Positions 41,602 to 53,900 of a DNA stretch of 64,000 bases are shown one piece after another; the stretch's first letter is position 1; every line of letters starts with the position of its first letter. Both the position numbers and the translations under genes were made by a program. The DNA lies in contig CM056565.1 in the NCBI GenBank assembly GCA_029721515.1, positions 1,576,398 to 1,640,397 of the forward strand, read 5' to 3'. The stretch comes from Synanceia verrucosa. Taxonomy: Eukaryota; Chordata; Actinopteri; Perciformes; Synanceiidae. The notes beneath the pieces are model-generated. The model did no database searches, was not told the DNA's origin, and saw nothing but the letters and a program-made list of their open reading frames with translations.

Positions 41602-44600
41602 ACAGCAGCTGGATAGTACAGTGGTTAAGACAACTGACTGGTACACAGGAGACTGGGGCTTTGAATCCCGGTTAGGGCGAGGCAAGACCCCTAATGCTAC
41701 ACCAGCTTACCTCAATATGAGCGGATACAATACTGATAGAGTCATACCATTGGACGTCACTGGGTCAGCTAGGGAACCAAAAATGAGAAATAGGCTACTG
41801 GAACAAGACATACATGCTACTATACAAGCAATCCCAGAGAGAGGGGATATATGGCACGAATGTGGGCTCTATGGATGCTTTGAAACCCACAATCAAAGTT
41901 AACAAAGAAACAGCTGTTAGCCCAGTGTTCCAACATCACACATAGAGAGATCGATGAAATACTACAACAAGGGGGAGCCAGGTCAGCGGGAGGATGTCAC
42001 CATCACCCCCACAATCCGAGATTGTGTACCAAGCCCCAATAGACAGCCTCAACACAAGAGCTGCTGACCTGAGAAGGATGATCGTGAACCAACTGGAAAC
42101 CTGGAGCTTCCGACAGTTACCGCATTGTCAAGTACCTTCAGAAGATCTGCTAGAAGATGTGAATGCTGCAGTAAGAACAATCCCAACTGGGACCATCACT
42201 GAGACCAATAAACTGATACGCAGTACTCCTTGAGATGCTAGGATGTAAGATCAGTGCCCTTGGCGGGAGGCAGTACCCTCCATGGAAGAGCCGGTTAGAG
42301 GAGAGTCAGCCAGCTAACAGAGGTGCTGAAAGGGAACATGGTGAATAAAGGGGTACCCAGGAAATACAACAAGCTGCCCATACCTGGACCAAACAGAGAC
42401 TAACAGCTCTGGCCTCTTGGCTGAAGAGATACACTAAGGAGGTAGAGGCCAGGAGAATAAACAAGATGTTCTCCACTCACCTGGCCATGGTGTACTCTCA
42501 GTGGCAGGGAAGTAACATCAAAAGATACTGGAGGAACATCTGGGAAAGAGGCATCACCAATGCCCAATGGCTATTGGACCTGAGAACTGACCACAGCAGC
42601 CTCCCAGAACAAGAACCAGTAACCATCTCAATGGCAGATGTCCAAGAAAGAATGTCAAAGATGAAGAACTGGACAGCCCCGGGCCCCGATATGATCATAG
42701 GTACTGGCTTAAGAAGTTGACGGCACTTCACGAACGCCTGGCGCACAGATGAACCAGCTGCTCAGGGATGGGACCCACCCAGGGTGGCTAACTGAAGGCA
42801 GGACAGTCCTCATCATGAAGGACCCCCAGAAAGGACCTATCCCATCCAACTACCAGCCAATAACCTGTCTCTGTACAACATGGAAGCTCCTGTCAGGCAT
42901 CATGGCGGCTAAGATGAGTAGGCATATGGCTCAATACATGAGCGGGGCACAGAGGGGAAATTGGCAGTAGCACCAGAGGAGCCAAACACCAGCTGGTGGT
43001 CGACAGAGCAGTTCACAGAGACTGTAAGAATCGACAGACCAACCTGTGCACTGCCTGGATTGACTACAAGAAAGCCTACGATTCAATGCCACACACATAC
43101 TGGAATGTCTGGAACTGTACAAGGTCAACAGGACACTAAGAGCCTTCATCAAGAAGTCCATGGGAATGTGGAAGACGACCCTAGAGGCCAACTCAAAGCC
43201 GATCGCCCAAGTCACCATCAAGTGTGGCATATACCAAGGGGATGCACTATCACCACTGCTGTTCTGCATAGGTCTGAACCCTCTCAGTCAGATCATTACA
43301 AAGAGCGGCTTCGGATACCGATTCCGAAGTGGGGCAACAATCAGCCACCTGATCTACATGGATGACATCAAGCTGTATGCCAGGAATGAGTGAGAAATTG
43401 ACTCACTGTTCCACACCACCAGGATCTACAGCAACATCATAGGGATGTCATTCGGATTGGACAAGTGTGACCGGATGGTATCAAGGAGAGACAAGATGAT
43501 CAGAACTGAAGGGGTGGACCTACCAGAGGGCAGGATAGGAGACATCCAAGACAGCTACAAATACCTTGGTATCCCACAGGCTAATGGAAACCATGAGGAG
43601 GCCGCAAGGAAGTCAGCCACAGCTAAATATCTCCAGAGAGTAAGGCAAGTCCTGAGGAGTCAGCTGAATGGAAAGAACAAAGTCCGAGCCATCAACATGT
43701 ATGCACTACCAGTCATCAGATACCCCGCTGGGATCATAAGCTGGCCAAAGGAGGAGATAGAAGCCACAGATATCAAGACAAGGAAGCTCCTCACCATGCA
43801 CGGAGGGTTTCACCCCAAGTCCAGCACCCTGAGGCTGTACACTAAGTGGAAAGAGGGAGGCAGAGGACTCGTGAGCATCAGAGCCACTGTCCAGGATGAA
43901 ACATTGAAAATCCAAGAATACATCAGGAAAATGGCCCCTAAAGATGAACTGCTCAATGAAAGCCTCAGGCAGCAGAAACCTGAAGAGTGTGAGGAAGGTG
44001 AGGAGCAGACAACATGGAGGGACAAGCCCCTACATGGCATGTACCACCGTCAGATAGAGGAAGTGGCTGATATCAAGAAGACCTACCAATGGCTGAAAAA
44101 TGCTGGGCTGACAGACAGCACAGAGGCACTGATCATGGCAGCACAAGAACAGGCCCTGAGCACGAGGGCTATAGAGGCCAGGATCTACAACAGTAGACCA
44201 GACCCAAGGTGCAGGCTGTGTAAGGAGGCCCCTGAGACAGTCCAGCACATAGTAGCGGGATGTAAGATGCTAGCTGGATCAGCATATATGGAGAGGCACA
44301 ACCAGGTGGCTGGGATAATGTACAGGAACATCTGTACCCAGTATGGACTAGAAGTACCCAAAGCCCAATGGGACATACCACCAAAGATGGTTATGAACAA
44401 CAGGGCTAAGGTCCTGTGGGACTTCAGCGTCCAGACTTACAAACAGCTCCTGGCTAACCAACCGGACATAGTGGTGGTGGACAAAGAGCAGCAGAGGGCA
44501 GTGGTGATAGATGTGACGGTACCAGCTGATGCCAACATCAGGAAGAAGGAGCATGAAAAGGTTGAGAAGTACCAAGGGTTGAAAGAACAGCTGGAACAGA

Positions 44601-44748
44601 TGTGGAAGGTGAAGGCCAACGTGGTCCTTGTGGTGGTACGAGCACTTGGGGCGGTGACCCCCAAGCTGGCGATCCAACAGAGTCCAGGAGCTTCAGTCCA
44701 GAAGAACGCAGTCCTAGGAACAGCTAAGATACTGACCTGTACAACCCC

Positions 44749-44752
<4 letters not shown>
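41602..44752 (+). pseudogene. R4/Dong-type non-LTR retrotransposon, frameshifted
   Basis: The recognisable order is: N-terminal region (about 41700-42230); reverse transcriptase start (WTAPGPD near 42672, TVLIMKDPQKGPIPSNYQPI near 42807); catalytic YMDD at 43355-43366; thumb (SYKYLGIPQANG); a zinc-knuckle-like CRLCKEAPETVQHIVAGC near 44213; and a C-terminal restriction-like endonuclease with PDIVVVDKEQQRAVVIDVTV near 44462 (the PD...D pattern) and KYQGLKEQLEQMW. That architecture is typical of the R4/Dong (Rex6-like) clade. Frameshifts and stops occur before 43400, including TGA after YARNE. The last 1.3 kb (from 43445) is a single open frame. The C-terminus runs into a (TA)n tract at 44754, so the true stop is lost. 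Confidence 0.85.
41611..41682 (+). promoter_or_regulatory. tRNA-like A-box/B-box segment at the LINE 5' end
   Basis: TAGTACAGTGGTTAAG resembles a Pol III A-box. About 40 nt later, GGCTTTGAATCCCGG resembles a B-box. No full cloverleaf with paired acceptor arms is visible. It lies just upstream of the R4-type LINE coding region and may be its internal promoter, or a fused SINE head. Confidence 0.45.

Positions 44753-44753
<1 letters not shown>

Positions 44754-44822
<69 letters not shown>
44754..44822. repeat. (TA)n microsatellite, left part
   Basis: About 34 TA units between the R4-type LINE 3' end and the Tc1 element. The tract resumes on the other side of that Tc1 at 46442. Confidence 0.95.
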
Positions 44823-44825
<3 letters not shown>

Positions 44826-44834
44826 CCTTATATA

Positions 44835-46441
44835 CAGTCATGGAAAAAATTATTAGACCACCCTTGTTTTCTTCAATTTCTTGTTAATTTTAATGCCTGG
44901 CTCAACTAAAGGTACATTTGTTTGGACAATTATAATGATAACAACAAAAATAGCTCATGAGAGTTTAATTTAAGATCTAAGGATTATTCATTTTCCATGG
45001 TTTTCTTGATAATAACCAAAATGACTTAAATTCTTACATCAATAGCTATGGCATTGTACCGCCAAAAACACTACTTTTAAGCATTCCATGTTTTCTTTTC
45101 TGTTTGCTTTAAACACATGATACACACAAGAGTTAATACTTGATTGCATAACCATTGTTTTTGATGACTGCAGCCATGCGTCTTGGCATGCTCTCCACCA
45201 GCTTCTGACATTGTTCTGCTGTCACAGCAGCCCATTCCTGTTGGACAAATTCAAACAAATTTTCTTTGTTTTTGGGCTTGTGGTTCTCCATTTTGAGTTT
45301 GATGATTTTCCACAGGTTTTCAATTGGATTAAGATCTGGTGATTGAGCAGGCCAAGGCATGGTGCGAATGTTGTGGTTCTCCATCCAGGCTTTAACTGAC
45401 CTTGCCGTGTGGCAAGGGGCATTGTCTTGTTGGAAAATCCAGTCATTCGAGGCAGGAAAGAGTTTTCCAGCTGATGGAAGAAGACTGTTTTCAAGGGTAG
45501 TCCTGTACTTGACCTGGTTCATTCGGCCTTCACACAATTGCATTTGCCCTGTTCCACTCAGACTGAAACAACCCCACATCATGACTGATCCACCCCCATG
45601 TTTAACTGTAGGGGCAAGACAGTCTGGGTTGTAAGCTTCTCCAGGCTTCCTCCTAACCAGTAAGTTGGCTGGAGTGGGCATCAATTCAAAATTGGATTCA
45701 TCACTGAAGAGAACCTTAGCCCAATCATCAACAGTCCAATCCTTGTGGTCTCGAGCAAAGAGTAACCGGGCCTTCCTCTGCCTTTCATTGATGAAGGGCT
45801 TCTTGCGTGCTCTGTGTGACTTCAAACCAGCTTCAACAAGTCGGTTTCGAACTGTCCTTGCCGAGCAAGTCACATTTCTCGACAGTGCCCCTCATTTTTA
45901 AGGTCCCTGGAGGTCTGACGACGATTCCTGACACAGGAACGGATGAGTGCACGGTCATCTCGTGGGGTAGAAAGACGTTTCCTGCCACGGCCAGGTAGCA
46001 ATTTGGTAGTGCCATGTTCAGCTTGTTTTTTTTTGTTGTAATGAACGGCTGTCTTGGAGATCTTCAGTTTTTTCGCTACCTGTCTCTCACTCATGCCAAT
46101 TTCCAGCAGTGCCAAGATGGCTGCCTTTGTTGCTTCACATAATTCTTTTGTTTTAGGCATTATGTGAGAGCTGACAACTTCTGAGTTGTGCTACGGCTTG
46201 AATGTAAGCAGGAAACCACTCTAGGCCTTTGCATGTGCAGTGCTGCTTGTGACATGAAATGGCCTCTTATATACCCTGGGAATCAATTAAGCTTAAGAAT
46301 GTCAAATAGGACATAAAGTATTGTGTGACCAGCTGCATTTTTTGTTGTGTTCATTGTATTATACGTTTAGTGGTACCAGATATTAGAATGAACAAGAAAT
46401 TGAAGAAAACAAGGGTGGTCTAATAATTTTTTCCATGACTG
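44835..46441 (-). mobile_element. Full-length Tc1-like transposon with ~52-bp inverted repeats
   Basis: The left end CAGTCATGGAAAAAATTATT and the exact complement at the right end extend over about 52 bp, up to CAATTTCTTGTT. TA flanks at 44833-44834 and 46442-46443 give the Tc1/mariner target duplication. At 1607 bp the length is normal for an autonomous Tc1-like unit. It lies inside a (TA)n tract that is now split in two. A single transposase gene on the minus strand fills most of it. Confidence 0.93.
45133..46160 (-). pseudogene. Tc1-like DD34E transposase, one frameshift
   Basis: This enzyme would bind the terminal repeats and catalyse cut-and-paste transposition. It starts MPKTKELCEATKAAILALLE at 46160. 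The paired-type helix-turn-helix includes SERQVAKKLKISKTAVHY, and the AT-hook-like linker includes PGRGRKR. After about 45900 the frame shifts by one base and continues from TVRNRLVEAGLKSHRARKK. The catalytic triad is LFSDES, FQQDNAPCHTA and SPDLNPIENLW, with exactly 34 residues between the second Asp and the Glu. The C-terminus NNGYAIKY and stop are intact. Apart from the single indel near 45890-45900 it is full length (about 340 residues), so degeneration is recent. Confidence 0.9.
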
Positions 46442-46481
46442 TATATATATATATATATACATACATATATATATATATATG

Positions 46482-46547
<66 letters not shown>

Positions 46548-46552
46548 TGTCA
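46442..46552. repeat. (TA)n-rich microsatellite, right part
   Basis: TA runs are interrupted by TACATACA and GTATGTAT. It is the continuation of the tract at 44754 beyond the Tc1 insertion. Confidence 0.9.
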
Positions 46553-47377
46553 AGCTGTATGTATGAGCTCATGCTGACGTTATTTTCCAGAGAAGAGTGT
46601 GTGTGTCTGAAGCTGCCTATTCCTCACTGTCAGGCCTGACAAGCGTACTGACTCTACTAACATCAGACTGTACAGCTTTTGGACAGCATGTTTCTTTTCT
46701 GCTGATAGAGCATCACCTGATGCACCATGTATGCATAAATAAAATGCTTTTTTTTAACTATTTGTACTATGGATGCAGCTTTTAAATTATGATGTATAGA
46801 AACAAATCGATATATAGAAACACACAAAATAAAAAAAGTATAAATTTGCTGTTGTTTATTTATTTATGCTAAACACCATTTATTTGATTTGTTTGTGTTC
46901 ACACAATCCATGTCAGTCAACTCTTTGTGCTCTGTTTTGGTCTCTTTAGCTGCTAAATGCACCACTATGTTCACCAGCTGGTGTTTTCTTAACTCAGATG
47001 GTGATTAAACTGGTTTTACTGTAATTTGGTTTATCTACCTTAACTCCCGGAGAGTCTCTAAACATTCACCATGTATTCACTTGTTTCCTCTCCGTCAGGT
47101 TTGGACATGAATCATGTGTCACTGAATTGAAATGACTTGCTGGGAATTAGAACGCTTTTGAATGAGATGTGATTCACAGTCTTCTGTGGTCAAGTCTTCT
47201 GTCTTTAGGAGTTTACTGGAGTGTACATTTAGTTCAATAAGTTAATAATTATTCATAAATAAACACTTTTATTTCGATAAATTAACTGAATGGATGACGC
47301 TCCTTAGCATACAAACAGAAACAAATAAATACAGGCTTATGTCAGTTTAGTTTCAACAAACCAGTTTATGCTGCATA

Positions 47378-48110
47378 AACCGATCAATCCTAACATTATG
47401 ACCACTGATGGATGAAGTGAATCACACTGATTACCTCTTCAAGTCAAGTCAATTTTATTTGTATAGCCCAATATCACAAATTACCAATTAGCCTCAGAGG
47501 GCTTTACAATCTGTACAGGATATGACACCCTCTGTCCTTTACAAACAACCCTCACGTCAACTGAAGAAAAACTCCCCAAAAACCCTTTTAACAGGGAGAA
47601 ATATATGGTAGAAACCTGAGGAAGAGATCCCTCTTCCAGAATGGACAAACAGGAAATAGATGTCGTGTGTTTAGAGTAACAACAATCAAAAACCACAGAC
47701 ACTCCATATAACACCAGTTAATACATATGAAACTATATAGAGAGAAAATGTCTGAGGGGATGAAGAGCCACATTAAAGATGGAGGTAATGGATTCTGAGC
47801 AACACGTCCTCCTCTCCACCAGGCCAAACAGATGGAGCATCCAGGTTCATCATGGCTCCTGGGATATATAAGACATCAAATGAACATTTAGTCCTCAGAG
47901 TTGATGTTAGAAACAGGAAAAATGTTCCAGCATCAGGAGTGATGTCTAGAGGACTGGATCAGAGCATCTCCAGAACTGCAGCTCTGGTGGTCTGTTCCTG
48001 GTCTGCAGTGGTCAGGATCTATCAAAAGTGGTCCAAGGAAGGACCAGTGGTGAACCAGAGACAGGGTCATGAGAGGACAAGGATCACTGATGCAGGTGGG
48101 GAGTGAAGGC
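47378..48110 (+). mobile_element. Tc1-type relic interrupted by an L2 LINE tail
   Basis: CCTAACATTATGACCACTGA near 47390 is a Tc1-type terminal sequence. The unit resumes after an inserted LINE tail at about 47830. There the + strand reads SISRTAALVVCSWSAVVRIY then QKWSKEGPVVNQRQGHERTR. This resembles the helix-turn-helix of a Tc1 transposase. The catalytic half is missing. Confidence 0.6.
47443..47826 (-). mobile_element. L2-type LINE 3' UTR/tail
   Basis: The minus strand ends GGGCTATACAAATAAAATTG ACTTGAC and includes AAAGGACAGAGGGTGTCATA. It is nearly the same as 61502-61809 plus 63023-63240. It has no coding portion. Confidence 0.7.
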
Positions 48111-50631
48111 TGGTCCTGGTGGTCTGATCCAACAGAGCAGAGAAGTTAATGCTGCTGAACATAGAAAGGAGTCACATACCACAGAGTAAACCTTCAGGGG
48201 TCAGAGGTCAGACAGGGGGACACTAGATTAGACAGGAGGTCATCATGTTGTGTCTGATTGTTACAGTATATTGTCACAGTTATCCCTGTAATGGAGTATC
48301 CATTACACCCAATATGGTTAATGCAATAATTCTTTTCACACAGCTGAGGTGTGTTCTCAGAGCAGCACCAGAAGGTGAAAGACAGCATGTACTGTAGCTC
48401 TGTTCTCTGCTGGCCCCTGCTGGTGGAGGCCTGCAGCTCCTCCCCCCTGCAGCAGGGTCAGGATCAGTTCCAGGTTAGTTTTCATCCAACAAGGAGCACC
48501 ATCGAGAGGTGAGCTGACTGCTTTCTGTCTCCACACTGGATTTTTCTCTAAATAATGTTACCTGCTTCACTCCTGTGTGGTTATTCGTCTGCAGTGTAAA
48601 AGGTAAAGGGATCCAGATGAGAAGTGGTTTTGCTCAGATCTGTACATTCCTGTTATTGTAAGCTAACTTTAAGATGTTGGCTTTTGACTTTTACATTTTA
48701 TTAGACAACACTATGTAGTATTGTAAACAATTGGAAATAGCTTTGTAACTTTTTATAGCTTCAGTTGTCAGGAACAAATTCAAACCCATGTTATCCTTTT
48801 CAGTCCAGTTTAGTTCAGACGTCCAGCCTTGTTGAGCTCTACCGGGGTGTTTTGTCTCTCATAGTGTTTGAATATGCATTCATATTTTCAGTTTGACCAT
48901 TTTCTGACCATGGTATGAATCGATGTCCTCTTTCTATGAAATCAAATTATACTCAGAGGATATTATGCTATTATGACATGGATGCATCACTACTCTGATA
49001 GGGTTGCTGGAGACATACTGTATGTGGATTACATTTTAACAATTCTTCACATTATGTTAATGCATCATTTCCATACCTTTTACTGCACAGTGAAACCTAC
49101 CAAGAACCTGAGTGGTTGAGGTTTGGTAAGTGGTCACCACTTTAGATCACTGTTAGAAATTGATTCTTTAATACTTTATTTCAACTAAGTATTCATTCAG
49201 TTCAAACAATAGTAAGTGAGAATTAGTGTCACCACTCCACTCCACTCATGCTTTGAGTGCTGCAGGGTCAGGGCAAAAACCGGCCACTCATTATGACTTC
49301 AATGATAATTATATATTTGTATGATTTTAGTCAAAATAATGAGCAAGAACTGCATGCAGTTTGTTAAATATTCAGTTTTCTGAAGGAGGAAACACACTGT
49401 CTCAACCACAACAAGGAAATGAGTCCTCTATCTCTCCCCTTTCTTCTTTTAGAGAAACGGGACATGCAACATTCTGCAGTGTTGTTCTTTGTAAAGACAT
49501 TAAATACTCCCCCTTAAAGCTGCCGAGTTAAAACAGAAAGAAAACACATTATTCAGCTCAGTTTCATGCAGAGGTGATGATGAACTTTCCTAACTTGGAT
49601 GATGAATAAACAACAGGCGCCAACCACAAAGTCACAATTACATAACTACCATTTTCTCCAGAGCAGCTTTTACATTAGCATAGAGAGGATTTAGTAAATA
49701 GGTGTGTCCATCTCAGCACAATGAAGCATTTTTATTTCATCATGAGAATCAAACCAATCAAGGTGAGACATTTCCTGCAGTAGTGATGTGTGGGTGGACA
49801 GGCGCTGTTCGAACATGCAGACATTCCTCACAAAGAGCTGCTCCTCCTGAAAGAAGAGGCAGTAGAGATGTTGAGATTAAATAAGTAAAACATAATGAAT
49901 GCAATCACTGTAAAAAGTAGCTGAATCATTGTTTCGCTGTTGGCATGACTACCATTAACAAACAGTTACCGTTTTTTTTCTATTAGGTTAGCTATATTTT
50001 GGTATACAGTATATTTAACACTGATACACTGATAGATGTCAAAGTTGATGTGTGGCAGGAATGACAAACAGGAAGGAGGAAAAAGGAAATGATTTTTTAT
50101 CGTGATCTGGGAGATCAACACACTGCCAGTGGCATGCAGCACAACATCAAGTGTTTCCATGAAAAAACTGACACTGCATTCTCACGTTTTATTGTCGACA
50201 TGGGTCAGCGTACGTTATGGCTACTTTTTTTTTAATTAAATGATTTAAACTGCTTCCAAACAGGGGTGCTAATTAATTGATTAATTGAGTAATTGATTAA
50301 TATACTGATATATGACTGAATCGTCAAAATGTCCCTCATAATTACTCAAAGCCCAAATTTACAAATCAAATTTGTTTAAAAACTCCAAATATTTTCACTT
50401 TAACTGAGTAAATGGACTGAGAAAACCAGCATTTTATTCCCTCTGGAGAAGTTGGGACCAGTGAACTTTTGTTGCCTAAAACGAATCAATGTTGGTATTT
50501 ATTGCTGATTCATCTGTCGCTGACTGACAGCAGTTCATGAACCAGTCTGTTGATAATTTCAGCTCAACTACCAACTTTTGTTGAGAGAAATACACTTTCT
50601 GATAATACAATCTGTCTCTGTTTTTTTTCAG
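48111..50631. other. Intergenic/5' region of sytl2, no gene recognised
   Basis: No conserved coding exon is seen. GAG|GTGAGC at 48508 after a short GC-rich stretch could be the donor of a non-coding first sytl2 exon, but this is speculative. The remainder is AT-rich unique-looking sequence. Confidence 0.35.
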
Positions 50632-50847
50632 GTTCAGACTTGTCCAGAAAGGGTCAAACATGGCAGCAGAAAGCTTCCCCAGCTAAAGCAAGACACATCC
50701 AGAAGAAGAGCAAGTGAATAACAAGTGCCATCTATTCTGATGGACTGACTTGACGTGGAGCAACAGATCAGACCATTGGGAAGCAGTTCATGTTCACTAG
50801 ACTCTAAGTGAAAGCAGTGGAAAGCTGATCGAGCTGCAGCAGACACC
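50632..50847 (+). other. sytl2: sytl2 5' UTR segment (exon start after acceptor)
   Basis: A strong acceptor (T8 CAG) ends at 50631, so at least one upstream non-coding exon is expected. Two short upstream ORFs are present: ATGGCAGCAGAAAGC... ending TAA (about 50660-50686) and ATGTTCACTAGACTCTAA near 50790. They could lower translation. Confidence 0.6.
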
Positions 50848-50948
50848 ATGCTTGACCTGAGTTTCCTGACAGAGGAGGAGCAGGAGACCATCCTGGCTGT
50901 GCTGGAAAGAGATGCTGAGCTGAAGAAGGCTGAGGAGCAGCGTGTCCA
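50848..50948 (+). CDS. sytl2: sytl2 coding exon 1 (SHD1)
   Basis: The ATG sits in the good context GACACCATGC. It encodes the first Rab27-binding helix through RDAELKKAEEQRVQ. Donor GTGAGT. Confidence 0.93.
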
Positions 50949-53900
50949 GTGAGTTCCTCATCGATGATTGATCAAAATGTATCCAAGGTCATCAGCTCTG
51001 TCCCACTGGACAGGTGATCTGTTCCATGGTTGAAGTTCATTCTTTAAGTTTAACTTGTCACAGATGAGATTGTGTTGAAAGGATACAAAGGTCTATTAAA
51101 GCAGTGAGTGTACTGGTGTGTCCACCCTCAGGAACCTGCAGAGGAATGTGAGTGACAAGAGCCAGCTGAGGTACATGACTGGAGAGTGGTTCTACGAGAC
51201 CAAGCAGCTCCGTCATCAGGACCGCATCCATGGAGCTGAGATCATCAGGGCCTCCATCAAACACTCACACAAACCAATGACGATATGTGAGTCCATGTCG
51301 TACATCGCTTTTCTCTCACATGAACATTGCAAAATGAACATTAGTCCCACAAACTGACAAATTGTTACAGTAATAAAGTTTATGATGCAACAATAAGTTG
51401 CAATGTGAATTTCTCTGTGAGATGAATAAAGTATCTATCTATCTATCTAAGTGTAAGAACATCAATAAACAATGGATAAAAGTCTAAATAGACACTCTGG
51501 CCTCAGGTAATAGTGTGGCCTCTCAGCTCATGACGATGTGATACCTCAGCTGATCATCTCTGCTTCAACCAGTGTCACATCATTTTGTCTCATCCTGGAG
51601 ACATGTTTTCATAAACGGAGCTGTTAGCATAGAAACGTGAGCAAGGTGACTAGTATCCATAATGTCACGATACTGACTCCTATTGTTGGACTGAGCTGCA
51701 GTCAGTGTTTACAGCATGTCTTGCTATCAGGATAGTTTCAAGTGGATGGACGTATGGATGCTCACTAGTGCAGTACCTCTGCACAAACTGACTTGATGAT
51801 GTGTGTTGGCAGTTTTTATGGTGTATTGATCACTACTAATATTTGGGTGATCACATTATCTTACAAACAGAGAGTGGGACCCCAGCTGTCACCCAGGACA
51901 GTCTATAGACGATATGATGCTGTCAGCTGTTGCTCTGTCCTGCAGGCTGCACACAGACCAGCCTACTGACTAACCAGGGCTGCCCCTGACCAAAATGGGG
52001 CCCTTACAGAGCGAGTGAGGAGTTGTTTTAGACCTCATGAGTCAGGAGCGAGTAAAGCAGGCAGATATGTTGTTGAAATCAAATTTTGTGGCACAGTTTA
52101 CCTGAGCTGCTGCTACTCATTGGAGAGGAATCTCTGGTCAGGGGCAGCCCTGAACATATCTGCCTGCTTTACTCTGATTGGTCAGATGTTGAGTGCTGTC
52201 AATCATTGCAGTGACGCATTTGTGGTCTGATTATAGCTCTTTTCTCTCCTTCCTTGAGCTGATTTGATGCTGTGCGTGCTGAGCATCTTGCTGTAGCGCA
52301 TATGTGCATCCATTGCGTATATGTACATATGTGTCCCCTTACGCAAAATGTGGCCCCTCGTGAAGAATAAGGCCCTACGCACAGCATGTGTTCTGCTTTT
52401 AGGGAGGGGTGGCTCTGAGGCTAACCATAGAGAGTACTGGTGAACAGCTGATGCCAGTATGGACCTAGAGACCACATTAAACAATGAAACCTTCAAAAAC
52501 ATATTGCATATACTGGATTGTGTCCTGCAAAGGGTATGTGACTGGGTCTGACCCTCTGTCTCTGCACCACAAAGAAAAAAGTAGCAAGACTTGACCTCTG
52601 CTGCCACACTGCCCCCAGCCTCTTCCTCACTGGGACTGAACACCATGCAGCACTGAGAAGTTCTTCTGACCTTTGTAAATGAGGATCCCTGTAGGAGCTG
52701 TGAGTGAAGCCTGAACTGAACCACAGAGCTCTTTCCAGATTCACCAATATGCCTGGTACCTTGACCAGAGCAAGGCCTCTCAAAATGAGGAGGCACAGAT
52801 AGACCACTAGTCCAGATAAGGCCTCTAAACTTCCTCAGATCTAGAGATGTTAATGCTGCCATCATGGACAGGACGAATGGTAGGACAGAAAACTGATATG
52901 CTGGACCTTGGTAGGGGAAGCAAATAGGACTGTGAAAGTAGGAGTCCCTGAGCAGCTTGAAGATCATTGATTGAACAAAGTATCCAAAATGTGAGGAATT
53001 TCGGGTACATGTTGAACCTCCAAGGTCTAGTATCAGCCTGAGTAAGATGTTGGAGTACATGGAGTAAAACCACCACTGTGGTTTTGTGCATCTACAGTAA
53101 TGGACTTTTTGTCCAGAAGTGTGGCTGACTCTTATGCCTACGATGGCAGCGCGTCTCTACCTGACTCGACCGGGTCTGATTTCCTGTTTCGATGGGCAAT
53201 ACAGAGCAGTGGCAGCCTAAATCTGCGGTGCTCTGACTTTATTGTCCTGATCCATGTGATTGAAATGTACAGTGTTGTCACTCCTTGTATTGTTCATTTG
53301 TGCGCTGCTGGATGAAGGTGGAGCAGGCCAGGAAACATGGACATCTGACTGATAGTTCACAAGATCAACAAAGGGGATCTAGACAGAAATGATCAGAGAA
53401 AGGAAAATAATAGCAATGTAAAGACTGCACATGAAATATTATAGGCTCTGTAGGGTCAGGATGGAGACTTACATCTGGGCTCTATTACATGAATCTATGA
53501 GATAATTATTACATTGTGGCAACTTCAAAAACAAATGCACACAAATCCAGAGTGTCCAGTTTTCTGGCACACATATGCTTCATACACCACATAACCTTAG
53601 GTGGCATTATTTATTTTTACTGAATAAATTGACAGACACTGTCCAGGCCTCATTAAAACTGTTACCACTCTAATTCGTGGTACAACATTCATTTGCTCCC
53701 TCTCTCCCTCCCAACACACCACCCCCACAACACACTTATGGGAAGCATATGTAAGAAATGTATTTAAATGAATCATAAAATGTCCCTGATATGTCACCAG
53801 ACATTAAGAAATCATGTTCATTTCAAATACTTATATCACTGACAACAGTAGTCCAGCCAGGATATTCTCATTTAAAAAGCCAAGTTGCAGCCCTCAACTG

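Noticed and set aside
44740..44887. End of the 480-codon LINE frame as genuine protein (Ile-Tyr repeats)
   Set aside because: This part is translation of the (TA)n microsatellite and the start of the adjoining Tc1, so it is not part of the enzyme.
52203..52830. Minus-strand 285-codon frame as a host gene
   Set aside because: The N-terminal part looks like decayed retroelement reverse transcriptase; there is no splice or promoter evidence and it is antisense in an intron.
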